From Gymnopus androsaceus JB14 (Eukaryota > Basidiomycota > Agaricomycetes > Agaricales > Omphalotaceae), in NCBI GenBank assembly GCA_009733575.1, contig ML769384.1:65257-129256 (forward strand): a stretch of DNA of 64,000 bases, read 5' to 3'. A program made the position numbers and the translations under genes. Within the stretch, counting starts at the first letter, position 1. Every line of letters starts with the position of its first letter. Positions 23,501 to 34,898 of this stretch are shown piece after piece. A model generated the notes under the pieces. The model had not been told where the DNA came from and did no database searches. It saw only the letters and a program-made list of their open reading frames with translations.

Positions 23501-24869
23501 GTTGCAGCGCAAAACCTACTTGGACGCGGAGTGCTTTCGAAACTTGTTCGTGATCCTCAAAAATCGCAGCCCGGAAGACTGCTAAAGATTTCGGAAATGT
23601 ACGTCATCAAATTGTTCAGCACACAAAAAATTAACTGAAATCGTATCTTAGCAATCAGAACGCTCTCAACGGAGTGATCAATCGGGATATCTTCCAGGAC
23701 GCTGCGGCACTAGACGAACAGGCGGTTCAACAAGATGATGATGTCTGGCGCGAGTGGCCTTTGCTTGCGACAGATGGTGACCTTGCCTCATTACTGCAGC
23801 TTGTATCTGAAAACAAGGTCGAGTTCAATATCGATACTTCTCATCCACAGTCTTGTCGTCCTGCTCTAGACTGGAACAGCAAGAAAGCTGGTAAGTGGTC
23901 GCATTATTTGTTCGTTTCCAAGTTCTCAATTTTCTTCCTAGATGACGATCAAATTGAGACAAGCATCAACTTCCGTTTCATCGATTTGAGCGACACGACG
24001 TCTACCTCGGATGATGCTCAAGATTCGACTGCAGCTATGACAGTTGACGAGAGGCCAGTGAACAATCATGGGTTAACTGTTGATGGATTACCAGCTTGTT
24101 GTCGAAAGAACATAGTTGGGGCAGTTGTCGATTGTCCCGGTTGCCTGGACGAGCTTTGGAGCGCTCATAGCTCTCAGTTCAATGTGCAGGAACTGGAAAT
24201 AGCTCAGTTAATTCTGTGGCTTGGAGGCCAGACTGGTCCGAAGGGAATGACGAAGGAAGATCTCATCGTGAGTGCAGAATAAACGTGTTTTATCTTCTTG
24301 AGCTCATTTAATCTGATTTTAGGTGAATACCAAAATGGAGCTGCAAGATGTCCTTCCCGTGATTTTCAAAATGACTGGGGAGCAGCATCCGTTCTTATAC
24401 TGGGTTGGATACAACTCTACACTTCTAGTTTCAGCTGCATTTGCAAGATCGTGGACTGTTACACTATCCAGCTCGCCGGTGCTCAGAGTCTTTCCACGTC
24501 GATGGTTGGACATCTTTGGGAAAAAAGTGCTCGATGTTTGGGAGGCTGCATTGCGTGCAGTCGTCGGAGCTATCGTATCTCGGCCTGGTATTTCGCAGGT
24601 ATGTGTCCTAGCCTTGTCTGAATGGACATTACTGATAGCTTCGTTTCTAGACTGAGCTTCGATGGCGCTTGAAATCTGTGTATGATAAGCAAGAAGTAGC
24701 GGATTTGTTGAAAACATTGCTTGAAGAGAACTTTATCAAGAATCGGTTTGTTTCTTCGTCGTTGGCTATGGGAGCTGTTGAGTCTCATGCTATATGTGCT
24801 CTTGATGAAAGGGAGGAAGGTTGCGTGTTCTGGTTTGTAAATGAGGAAAAGCACTGGTATTCGATATGA
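17555..24869 (+). CDS. TFC3: TFIIIC B-block-binding subunit (Tfc3/sfc3-like)
   Basis: A gene of more than 20 exons, from MDELLHHCLRELAFDGDLG at 17555 to the stop at 24867-24869. A winged-helix B-block segment (REDGVTVVQLGAQSKYDQKS, about 18230-18290) is followed by further winged-helix parts, three AT-hooks (ARGRPRK, KRGRPRK, KRGRKSK; about 19840-20000), a long acidic linker and a conserved C-terminal half (RRHRFMWTREYEELARDAS, LDWGAFEQVFPAVPRNTVRQ). Tfc3 recognises the B box of tRNA genes and recruits TFIIIB and RNA polymerase III. Frame breaks occur near 19971, between AT-hooks 2 and 3, and at least four times between 21235 and 21700, while translation in the shifted frames stays family-like (LHLVTPLVPSD, HPTAFDAAPLDG). 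These are probably sequence errors, or else the gene is newly dead. The first intron (17610-17752, 143 nt) is unusually long. Confidence 0.8.
17676..17687. promoter_or_regulatory. Palindromic B-box-like sequence in TFC3 intron 1
   Basis: GGGTTCGAACCC is a perfect palindrome and matches the Pol III B box (GGTTCGANNCC) on both strands. No A box, tRNA cloverleaf or suitably placed second element is visible, so it is an isolated site like the extra-TFIIIC sites of yeast. It sits in the gene for the very subunit that binds B boxes. Confidence 0.45.
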
Positions 24870-25147
24870 TTTTCCCTCACGCGACTCAATTCCATGTTGT
24901 TCAAATATGTATTACCTAGAAGTCTTGTAATACTAGTAATAGTAAAAACCAATTAGTATGTGTCGTTCCGGTCTGAAGGGAGGCCAAGGTCGGATGAGAG
25001 GAGTCACAGTTATGTGCTATCTGACGTGTCTTGGACGCGTCGCGGCGCATAATGGAACGCGTCCGAGATCAGGAAAATTAAACGATATGTTCAGTAAGTA
25101 CGATAGTAACAAAATATGACTGTAAGTCGCGAAATACAATAAATGCT

Positions 25148-25856
25148 TTAAAGATCTACCGCAACCTCAGCCCTCCATGCATCTTCCGACAGATGTACCA
25201 AAGATAAAAGCGAAAGATGGCTAAACTCTGAAGTCCTTTTGCTCCGAATCGCCATTCTGGTGACGCAGAAGCTTCGTTTTGAGCTTTCTAATGGCCAGGC
25301 GCATGAGTACTTGTATGATTCGAAGAATAGAACACATCGAAGCTCACCTCAATAAATCTCGCGAAAGCATGTGTAACCGCAGCTGCTAGCTGTACTCTCG
25401 TGATATTTCCAGAGGACGAAACCACATCTATCGGGAATGCACATTCGAGGTGCTCGTATCCAGGCCACTAAACACTTAAAGTCAGATACTGTCATACCCA
25501 GAAGTAATTGACGAATAACTCACTCTAACAACTAAATTAATCCTTCTCAGCCCACACTGTGAAAACACCGTGATAGTTTCCGCTCCTCTATCCATCATCT
25601 GTGCGAGCGCGATCTCTCCTCGAGCGTGAATTTCTCGCATCGGCATCCCACTACCGGGGAATCCTTTGGAGTCAAATGCAATAGGGGCCTGAGGGCTACT
25701 ACTGGATCGGAACTTGGCAGAGGGGGTGTGTGGGACTCTACAGCGCCGTGAATTGGATACAGAGGAAGAGGAGGAGGATGCGCATGTGGAGAGAGAGTTA
25801 AAGGCAAAATGGTTTGATGCGTGAACAGGAGGGTGCGAAGGGTTGATGTAAGACAT
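25148..25856 (-). CDS. Conserved agaricomycete hypothetical protein, copy 1
   Basis: Starts at 25856 (MSYINPSHPPVHASNHFAF). A Ser-rich N-terminal stretch leads to GSGMPMREIHARGEIALAQM and FSQCGLRRINLVVR. After an intron beginning gtgagt the copy continues with a WPGYEHLECAFPIDV-type segment and a second short intron, ending VHLSEDAWRAEVAVDL at 25148. It is the inverted paralogue of 55252-55953. The C-terminal half is the more conserved; I know no function for it. Such proteins recur as families in mushrooms. There is no signal peptide or membrane segment. Both reading frames are intact. Confidence 0.7.
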
Positions 25857-26052
25857 GGCGCGAGACGGGAGTCGAATGTTTAGCCTGAATTTCAAGGTAA
25901 TAATACGGGTCAAGACTCGAGACGCTGCCACGGATACTAATAGGCGTCCTGCTTTAATTACTTTCTGGTGCATTCTCAGGGAGTGAATGAGTTCCATCTA
26001 TATGATAGCAAACTCAAGACAGAGCACGTCAATAGCATTGGATGCGACGCAC

Positions 26053-26077
26053 AATTTTTTATTTATTTATTTATTTG
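26053..26077. repeat. TTTA microsatellite
   Basis: A T-run followed by four TTTA-type units in an otherwise gene-free stretch (25998-26640). Confidence 0.8.
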
Positions 26078-26641
26078 AAAAGTCAGATACATGTCAAGCG
26101 ATATCTAGAAAAGGGCTCCAAACTATAAAGGGCTCCACTGAGCTATAGCATACATAGCCTTAGAATCATACATAGGTCCTTAAAGAAAGAAGCATATGGA
26201 TTCTGGTCATTAACTCAGAGCAATTCATTGTCGATGCCCGACATGGTCAATCCCTGAATCTGCTTCACCATTCAGCTCTTGTCCTCCTCCACGCAGCGAC
26301 AGCAGCTGCAATCAACGCCTCTTCGACTGCAGGGGTCCTTTTCAGGGTTTAGGCGGTCCCAGACTAAATCATGTAGCTGAAGCTTCCCACTGTTGAGATC
26401 TCGGGCGATAGTTGTAGTGGTCGTTGCTCCAGTTGGATGGGGATTGGAAGAATAATATTACAGAGATTGTCGTCGGCGCGTCGGCTTTCGCGTCCCGGGA
26501 ACCGGCGGTAGCGCACGTGGGCACAATTGACGCGCCTGGGGGCGTTAGTGCCAACTTCGCTCTGCAACACGTGCGAGTTGAATAGAGTTGGGATGTCGGG
26601 CATGAGGAATCATAATTCTCGCTACTTGGACCTTATTCTTC

Positions 26642-29513
26642 ATGTCCATCCTCCCCAATGCCCACGACTTTGAGATAAACAATGGGACATTCGCTAATGT
26701 TGCAGGCGACGTGAACTACAACTTTCATGCAGAGTGGGAAGAGCAAGATTACGGTGCGTAAATTATCTTCAACTTAGTTACTTTGAATGAAGCTCACATC
26801 TCCATTTTGCAGATGGTCTGAAGACGCTCTACAACAATGCTGTCCGGGGCGCTTTTTATAACTCTGAACAGCGTTTTCCTCCCCCAAATTGCCATCCGGG
26901 AACTCGAACTGAAGTTCTTGGAATCCTTAGGAGTTGGATTACCGATGTCGCAGATTCGACATCTATTTACTGGCTGTACGGCGCCGCTGGTGTGGGCAAA
27001 TCTGCGGTGGCTCCAACCATATCAGAGGAGTTTGCAGCTTCTCATCTCGCCGCTACTTTCTTCTTTGCACGCGCCGATCCTTCACGGAATAACCCAACTT
27101 CATTCGTCACCACTATCTCCCACCAGCTAGCAACATCGCCGTCACTTGGACCGCTCCTCAAATACCCAATTAATCTTGCTATACGCGAAAATCCTAATAT
27201 CGTGCATGCTATTCTAGAAGAACAGTTCCAGGATCTCATAATGCGACCCTGCATTTGGTTGACTGAAACCTGCAGGCTGACCACTGAGCGGTGGAAGGAC
27301 CTCCCTCGGTTGATTGTCATTGATGGACTTGATGAATGCGTCGATATTCGATCTCAGGAGCGTCTGCTATCCATCATCCGTGCAGCCAAAACTGCGACCC
27401 CGCCCCTGCCCATCAAGTTCCTCATCTGTAGCAGACCCGAGCCTCGCATACGGAATGCTTTCAGTCATCATGTCTTTCACCGCATCATGGATTGCACTGA
27501 CATTGGCGAATCATTCGAATCTGGGAAGGATATTGCCAATTATCTCAGAGATGAATTTGATAGAATCCGACAAGAACATGGTCGAAGCATGGCGCACTTA
27601 GCAGCTGACTGGCCTGGCAATGGCATTATCCAGCAGCTTGTGCAGAGAGCATGTGGACAGTTTATCTATGCTACTACTGTGCTCAAGTACATTGGGGATT
27701 ATGATGGTTTCCCTGTCGAGCGGTTGGAGATCATTCTAAAAATCACTGTGCCTGATGACTTTGACTCGCCATATCCTGATCTTGATCTCCTGTACATGCA
27801 GATACTTTCTGTATGTACACAGCAGGAGCTTCTTCTTGATGTTATGGCTCATGTTTTGAACCATACTGGTATATTTCTTGACAAACACTATGAACAAACA
27901 TCATCTATGATCATTGAAGGTCTTTTCTGCCTTCCCAAGGGAAAGGTTTGGGCACTGTTGTCCCGAGTACATTCAGTGTTGTTCATACCAGAGAATGACC
28001 ATGACAATATCACAGTACGCCATACATCTTTCATCGACTTTCTAACTGATCGAAAACGATCAGGGAGATATTTTATCAACAAAGGCAAGAAAGCACAGCA
28101 TGAGCGTGTCCTATTTTACTTGCTGAAGATCATTTCAAACTCAATCATCAACAACTGGAAGTATCATTTTGAATGGTGTGTCTTTTTCTCACTAGAACTT
28201 GTCTCACTAGAACTTGAACTTGAGTACATTATTTTACAGTGCACAATCGGAATTCATTGATTATGCATGCACTTTCTGGAGTGCTCATTTTAAAAACCTC
28301 AAAAACTCACCCAGTAGCAGAGTTCTGACCGCACTTAATCAGGTTGACCTTTGTGGGCTACTGAATACCACTTTGCAGTATAAAAACACTAGCTTAAAGG
28401 TCTTTATTGATGCATTACAAAGTTGTCTCAATAATTTTCAAAGCATTGTCCAGTGGGCCCATGTTTGTTGATCTTTCTTTTCAATCTATTGTGTTCATCA
28501 TTGATTTGCTACCTTAGGCTCTCCAACGAAAGTCTAATCATCTATCAATCCTTGATAATCTGATCAAGCGATATAGGTTGTTTGACTTTGGTTTTCAGGT
28601 CTTAATACCATCTTCTCTCCGGACTCGAACCAGGGAATTTCTAATGGTGGCAATTTTGGTGCTTAAGACACATCTTATCTTGTATAAGCCCAAAGGGGAC
28701 TGGTATGAGGATGAAATACTAAGTCATCTTCAGTTAGAAATGACTTACTCCCTCCTTACCCACCTCCCGGACCACCCTCAGTGGGACTTGACACAAGTCT
28801 GCAACATCATGCACTCTCCCTGGCCAGCACACATACCCATTTTTCCCTTAAACATGAATCCACTGCAATTTGATTATGGTCTGCAGAATAAATCTGGTCC
28901 AGACAACTTCACTATGATCCCAATCAATTATGTGGAATGCCACAAGGAAATTGGGTTACACTGTATTTGGAATCTCTCGGAAATGTCTTATCTTTCACCT
29001 GTGGTTTTCTATGCTCAGGATCATTGGATTAATCATATTCTAAATGCACTCCCATCAGACAAGACATTGCAGGTTTTGTTGGACAAGGTGGCTTTGTTAA
29101 ATGAAGAAGATGCAAGGAGGGCACTTGAATGGGCTGAGGTCTGTTGCTTTCTTGGAAATATTCTGAGCCTTGCTCATCTGGATCTTGAATACCAGGGTGC
29201 CAAGGAGTCTCATGATCAACTTGCTCAGCAGCTTATCATGCAAATTTGGGGGCACTTGGAGCCTCAACCTGCAGAGATTGCCAGTGATGGGTCTCAGTCT
29301 GGCAGGGGGACTGTCCACAGCAATGTGCACATATCTCAGAACAATGCCCAACCTAGCTTGATTGTGGAGAAGCCTACAACAAGTATTGATGTCAACCAGC
29401 TGTCTGAGAATCAAGTGCCTCAACCTGTAAAGGTCACTGGTGATGGGTCTCAGTCTGGAAGGAAGAACACAGGCAAGCATCGCTGGATGAAGAAGCTTCG
29501 ACATTGGTTTTAA
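26642..29513 (+). CDS. NACHT-domain STAND NTPase (NLR-like), copy A
   Basis: Four exons. The start MSILPNAHDFEINNGTFANV leads by an intron at 26755-26813 into the NACHT core: WLYGAAGVGKSAVA (Walker A), FFFARADPSRNN, LIVIDGLDEC (Walker B with GLDE), FLICSRPEPRI (sensor), then the helical NACHT-associated region. After an intron at 28176-28240 (...HFEW, then CAQSEF) comes a C-terminal part of about 400 residues without WD, ankyrin or TPR repeats. The tail contains a repeated GDGSQSGR/SDGSQSGR segment and ends in basic KHRWMKKLRHWF. The N-terminal motif NGTFANVAGDVNYN recurs in mushroom NLR-like proteins. Such proteins are thought to sense non-self and trigger defence or cell death; the trigger is unknown. 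The frame is intact; compare the decayed copy at 38451. Confidence 0.85.
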
Positions 29514-29798
29514 TTATGTTATACTTAAGCAATTAAGTATGATGTTAGTGCTATATATATTATATGTTTGCTAGTACTTTGTTTCCCTGGGCTCTAAAAT
29601 CACGGTCAATGAGAGATACATTGGATCAAATTAGCCATTGAGCTACTGGAAATCAGATTTACTTGGAAGAATACACTGAGAAGTATAGCATCGAGTAATA
29701 CCAATCAACTATGTACTCACATCGTCTGGTCTAGTTCTTATCGAGAACCGAACGATCTCGCTATCACGAACTTACCCGAACTTCTCCAAAATTTAGCC

Positions 29799-31695
29799 AT
29801 GAAGGTTTGCGAAAATTCGTTCTATTTTTTGGTCTTGAAGCTTACTAGTGGGCTCATGAATGCTCAAGTCGTGATTTCTTCACTTGATGATATCTCGGTG
29901 TATCTCCGCTCTACACTTGAGGCCTTTATTATTCAGAAATTTGATTTCATCGAATCCATCAGGAATCACTGCCTAAATCAGCAGCGACAAAACTACGTCC
30001 CATCTTTGGCGACGGAGGTTGCTTGGGCAGAGGCATCATCTCAGGAAGCTCATTCGATCCTCGGGCCACTTGAAATCGTACTCGAGCAGACGCGTTAGCT
30101 ATCTCAGGTGCTCGAAGAAGCAGAAAAAATCACTAGAGGTGCAAATATGAGTGCAGTCAGGGCCTCATTCGAGTCTCTCCCATCCGGATACTCCCCAATG
30201 AACTCTTGCTGGAGATATTCGACGCGTATATGCAACATTCCTAGTGAACGTGACTACGCTTTACGTCTTGATGAGGGTGAAGAGACCTACCCGGACACGA
30301 AGACGAGGATAATATGGATGATAACCAGTTCCGTATTGTCTGTCCCTCACCACAGCTCGGTTGGATCTGCGGCATTGGCGCCAAGTGGTCCTGTCGAAGC
30401 TCATTTATTGGTCCTCGATATTCATTAGATGCCGGTTCCGAGTCTCCGAGTCCAAATCTTCAGCAGCAACAATTTGTCAAGAATTCCTCTCTCGTTCAGG
30501 AAACTCTCCCTCAAACTCCACATCGAAGAAAATATCATGAATTCCCAGTCCAAGTGCACTGTACTTGGTTGATACGCTGCTTGACCATTCCAAGAGATGG
30601 AGTCGGATCTTCCTGAAACTTGAACCTGAGTGGTTCACCGTTCATCCATGTAAATCATTAACTTGGCCTTGGTGAAAATCAAGTTCCCGGTGCCGCCGAT
30701 CAAAGTCCATTTCCTCTTCTCAGACACCTCGATTTATTAAAGTGCTCTAAACCTCCCCTGTTTGATTCTCATGATTCGCGTCAATCAACACCTTTATATC
30801 TTCTCTGAAACTCATCGCCTACTATGACTCTGTCCTCGATTGGCCTGACTTCATCCTTCATGATTTTTCTAATCTGACAAGTCTTTCGCTTTCCCGGCTC
30901 ATTGGGAGACAGATTGCATCATTTCTCGCCCATCTACCTCTTCTTAGGTCATTCCATTACTATTAGGCAAGTTTGAGACCCGGGGGACAGAGCAGGATGT
31001 GACACCTTTAGTCGTTGCTTTTTCCCATAACAGTCTATCGTTTCTTTGTTTGGCGGAGACAGCTATTACCCCAGAATCATGGCATGACGTCCACCTTCCC
31101 CCGCTCGACACCTTGCAACTTCGTCGGTGTACCTGTGCACCACGCGCTGAGCACCGTGTTAATTCCCGCTTCTTGGACCTTTCTTCTCGGCTTCTTCAGT
31201 CCGGATGCGTTCTGCAGGTGTTGATACTGGAAATGATGCCACTTTCTCTCATGCTTGAATTACTGGAACGACACCCATCGATCACCGAATTGGCTGTCTA
31301 TCCTGGACCTTTCCTTGACTGCATTGAGATTTCAAGCATTAACAGGGACCAGACAGTCCAGGGTTTCTGTTACTGAGCATCCTACGTTGGTACCAAAGCT
31401 TCGCAAATTGACGTTTGCTCTGCGTGGAGAAGAACAGTTCCCCGATCCAGTACACAACAACTGTCTTGATAGCTTGGCTCATTTCGTTGAATGGAAAGCT
31501 GCAGAGAGCATAATGCCATTGCTTGGGATTGTATCAGGCATCTCGAGGCTGGAGGAGTTTTCATTTCAGTTTAGACACCCAGAGACCAATGATTATAGTC
31601 CATCGATGAAACTATTTCAGGAACGGCTTGGAAAGTTAGGTGTTGTGTTTACCGTCTGTGATTTCAATTCAGACTGGGACTGGCCTTATCCCTAA
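29799..31695 (+). pseudogene. F-box protein pseudogene
   Basis: An N-terminal coiled-coil-like part (from 29799) stops at TAG 30096-30098. SQVLEEAEKITRGANMSAVRASFESLP follows and then, one frame off, the F-box core IRILPNELLLEIFDAYMQ ending in another stop near 30243. Further pieces of the family lie downstream in mixed frames, and a last open part (31255-31695) shows LRR-like VPKLRKLTFALRGEE. At least three frame breaks make it a pseudogene. It lies between the NACHT gene and RIP1 and has fragments related to it at 53700-53850. Confidence 0.65.
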
Positions 31696-31907
31696 GTTGG
31701 TTACCTACTGTACATCTATGGATTGTTCCATACTGCGATTATTCTGTCTTTTGTCGAATGATATTTTTTCAGCCTTTTGTCAGTTTGAGCTTTTGCTTTA
31801 AAGTTGAGCGGCCTAAAAACTTGGACTGCACAGTTCGAGACTTGAGAAGCGCTGCAGCAGATCTTTACTGAGAGACATTTACACTACACGCGCACCAACT
31901 AGAGAGT

Positions 31908-32870
31908 ACAATTTAACGTCAGGGGTAAAAGTATCGACCGACCAGATACACCAATCTTGTTCAAAGCATCAACCTCGGCCTGGCGTCGTTCTCCTGGAAA
32001 GACGAGACTCAAAACGCGATCCCATCCTGGAGTTAACGAACTAAGGCTATGCATAAAACAGTATTCCCAATAGTCTGGCCAAAATCCTGCCGTCGCCCAG
32101 TCGATGATAGCGGTGATAGTGCCGGTATTTTCATCTACAAGATGTTGCCCGAATGGATGTCCGCATGAGCAAAACGCATAGAAGCGTTACGAGGGATGTG
32201 AGATAACAGCTCGTCCGCGAATGGTTTGGTGCAAAAAATCGAGAAGAATTTCACGATATAAACTGAGAAATTCTGACTCGGAGTAGGAGTAGAATGGATG
32301 ATCTGGAAGGACGTACTGGGGAAAGAAGCAGTTGCGATACGGCCCTCAGGTTATGGAGCTTAAATTGTTCGGCCGTATACTGCTCATTTCGTCAAGACTA
32401 TGCCTGATTTGCGGGTAAATATATGCGAGCTGATCAGGAGTCATAGCGTCAATGACTTTGTCCAACAAGGCTCCGGGACTCTGTTGCATACATATATACC
32501 ATACTCGGCGCGGACGTACCGAAAGGGATTCTAGCTCATTTCGATCCTCGGGAGGGGTAAAACGAGATAGAATTCGCGTCACTGGAAAGGAAAATTGTTT
32601 TTGTGCATAGAGCGTTGCACGCACCTCTTCTGCAAAATCGCCACCAAACTTGATCAACATGCCTGTTACCGATTCAACAACTGACCTGACATAGCCAGAT
32701 TAAATTAAACTCGTGAGCTTGAGAGCGCGTAGCTCGTCGAATGAAGTTGGAGTCCATGATAAGCTGGATGTGGATGTGAAAAGGGTCCAATCGAATTTCG
32801 CCGTCTTCCCAGCGTCGCTTGCTCGAGACAAGGCAGGTTATTTGATAGTTTTCCGCTTGCCCTCAGCTTC
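31908..32870 (-). pseudogene. APH-family phosphotransferase pseudogene
   Basis: From the right: KFDWTLFTSTSSLSWTPTSF, then LYAQKQFSFPVTRILSRFTPP (32346-32660 frame) ending in a stop, then GPYRNCFFPQYVLPDHPFYS, the catalytic RFAHADIHSGNIL and, one frame off, VDENTGTITAIIDWATAGFW and PDYWEYCFMHSL. This is the choline/aminoglycoside-phosphotransferase-like fold (HxD..N and IDW motifs). Frame breaks near 32350, 32210 and 32143 show decay. The family's substrates in mushrooms are unknown. It is divergent to RIP1. Confidence 0.7.
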
Positions 32871-33053
32871 ATCTTATTCGGCGATAATGTGGTACTTACA
32901 GTAGTCGAGTTTGAATGTACAGTTTCTCATTGGCTACAGGTTCTCTAGCGCCCAGGAGGCGCCTTGCGGGACAAATCGGCAAGCGCGGATTCCGGATTTG
33001 GCAATTCTCAAACTTTACTCTCGACGTTGAGCTGTTAAATTCTAGTGTTCGTT

Positions 33054-34104
33054 ATGGCTTCGTTCCAGGCGGTCAAAAAGTCACTCAATCTGGCGCCTAC
33101 AGTGCGCACTCTTCCTTCTGGTGTTCCGGCAGCACCCTTGCTGAATCTCGCTGCACGGGCTCCAGCTGACCACCATGGCCACGGTCATTCTTCTGGTCCT
33201 CGCGTAGATGCTCCTCCTTCTTGGGCTGGAGGCGTTTCCAAATCGCACTTTGGTCTCTTCACAAAGACTTTCACTACTGGTGAGCTTTTTCTTCACTTTT
33301 ACAACTTGAATTATTTATTAATCTGATCTACGCAGCCCCTGCCTCGAAACCATTCCAGCAACGTCTTCTGCATACTTCTGCTGTTGTAAAGGACGCTCCT
33401 GATGTTCCCGACTACAGTCAATACCGTGTAAAGAGCGCCGACAATAGCCGTGCATTGTCATACGTGATGGTCGGCACTATGGGTGTCCTTTCCGCCTCTG
33501 TCGCCAAATCTAGCGTTTCCGAATTCTTGCAAACCATGGCTGCTTCTGCCGACGTTTTGGCTCTCGCAAAGGTCGAGGTAGACATTTCAGCTATTCCAGA
33601 GGGAAAGAACGTGATCATCAAATGGCGAGGAAAGCCTGTCTTTATCCGACACAGGACCCAGGCAGAGATTGACGAGGCGAGATCTGCGAATTGGAAGACT
33701 TTTAGGGACCCGGAGAGTGATGAGGCTCGTACCAAGAAGCCTGAGTGGTTGGTTATGCTGGGTGTCTGCACTCACTTGGGTTGTGTCCCTATTGGTGAGG
33801 CTGGTGATTTTGGAGGCTGGTGCGTACTTTCCTACATCCAAAGAATCTTTTTGACACGGTCTCTTCTTAGGTTCTGCCCATGCCACGGTTCTCATTATGA
33901 TATCTGTACGTTTTTCTGCTTCTTTGAACATCACCAGTCGTTGACTGTAAATTTTACAGCTGGCCGTGCCCGTAAAGGACCTGCTCCTGTGAGTATTTCT
34001 TATTCTCTCACTTGACTATGCTCATCTCCCCCGACTTTTAGCTCAACCTCGAAGTCCCTGCTCACGATTTCAACGACGCAGAGGGCAAGCTCGTCATTGG
34101 GTAG
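33054..34104 (+). CDS. RIP1: Rieske iron-sulfur subunit of the cytochrome bc1 complex
   Basis: Six exons, intact. A basic presequence ([20 protein letters not shown]) targets mitochondria. The tether region contains [18 protein letters not shown] (one membrane helix) and [15 protein letters not shown]. The [2Fe-2S] ligands are in CTHLGC (33763-33785) and [10 protein letters not shown]; the two Cys-His pairs and the two extra Cys of the disulfide are all present. The C-terminus [26 protein letters not shown] is typical. Introns at the GGW/FCPCHG, YDI/SGR and APL borders are well formed. The protein passes electrons from ubiquinol to cytochrome c1. It is the only housekeeping gene inside the accessory cluster and is not present in the second cassette copy. 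Confidence 0.95.
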
Positions 34105-34898
34105 ATGTTCTAGTCTCCGAGTAGAAAAGTCTTTAATGGCAGTGCAATGGAATAATAGAGCTTTGAAGATTTTATGAAGCACTGGTTGGAGGATACTATT
34201 CCATCGACGTGCAGGCATCCTGTCTTCACCTGTCTTCACGCTGGACAGAGGTGTCCGTCGAAAGGAGGCTCCGTCTTTTTGGCATCTGGACTCAGAAGCC
34301 CATGCGCCTAGGCTCGTCTTCAAATCTTTGACGACAAGTTTTCTGAAATTGCTGGTTAGTTGATTAGCGTGCATCGAGCTCTTCAGATAACCGTCTAAAT
34401 GCAAGACGACTGAGGAACGACTGTGCAAGTCGAGACCAAGATAAAAGTGAATGAATGGATCGGAAGGAAGTCGCACTAAGGACAGATGTGTTCCGAATCT
34501 CTGCTATCTTTGGCTGCACTTCGATGCTCAGATATTCGATGACCTTGCTTTGGTTAGATTGTTGCGGTATGCAGGATCGGCCTGGATTGCTTACGGTCTG
34601 TGGTTTTCGAGCGTACAAGCCACTACAGCATCTGGCCAATTAGAGGATAATTGTTTCTTGGATCATGTTCAAATCGTCTGTTTCTTTTCATTGTTCAACG
34701 TTTCAAGTTCTACAAGATCACTCCGTCGAATATTCACAGATGCTTTGACCATGGTATCTTACCAGAATTTTTACAAAAAGCATGAACTATCTACCGATCA
34801 ACGATTATTCAATTTGATCAACCAAGAGGGCCCAAACAACAATCGACAAACTATCTTTTCATGGTCCAGGAAACCTGGGCAAGCCTCTCACTCCTTCG

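Noticed and set aside
25027..25066. Two ACGCGT sites as a cell-cycle promoter
   Set aside because: They lie between the 3' ends of TFC3 and the minus-strand hypothetical gene, so there is no start site for them to control.
26364..26603. 79-codon minus-strand frame as a transposon remnant
   Set aside because: No integrase, reverse transcriptase or transposase motif and no terminal repeats could be seen.
30999..31376. 125-codon plus-strand frame as a separate gene
   Set aside because: It is out of frame with, and continuous in theme with, the F-box/LRR pseudogene around it; better read as part of that.
34000..34476. 158-codon minus-strand open frame at the RIP1 3' end
   Set aside because: It overlaps the last RIP1 exons on the opposite strand and shows no family features.
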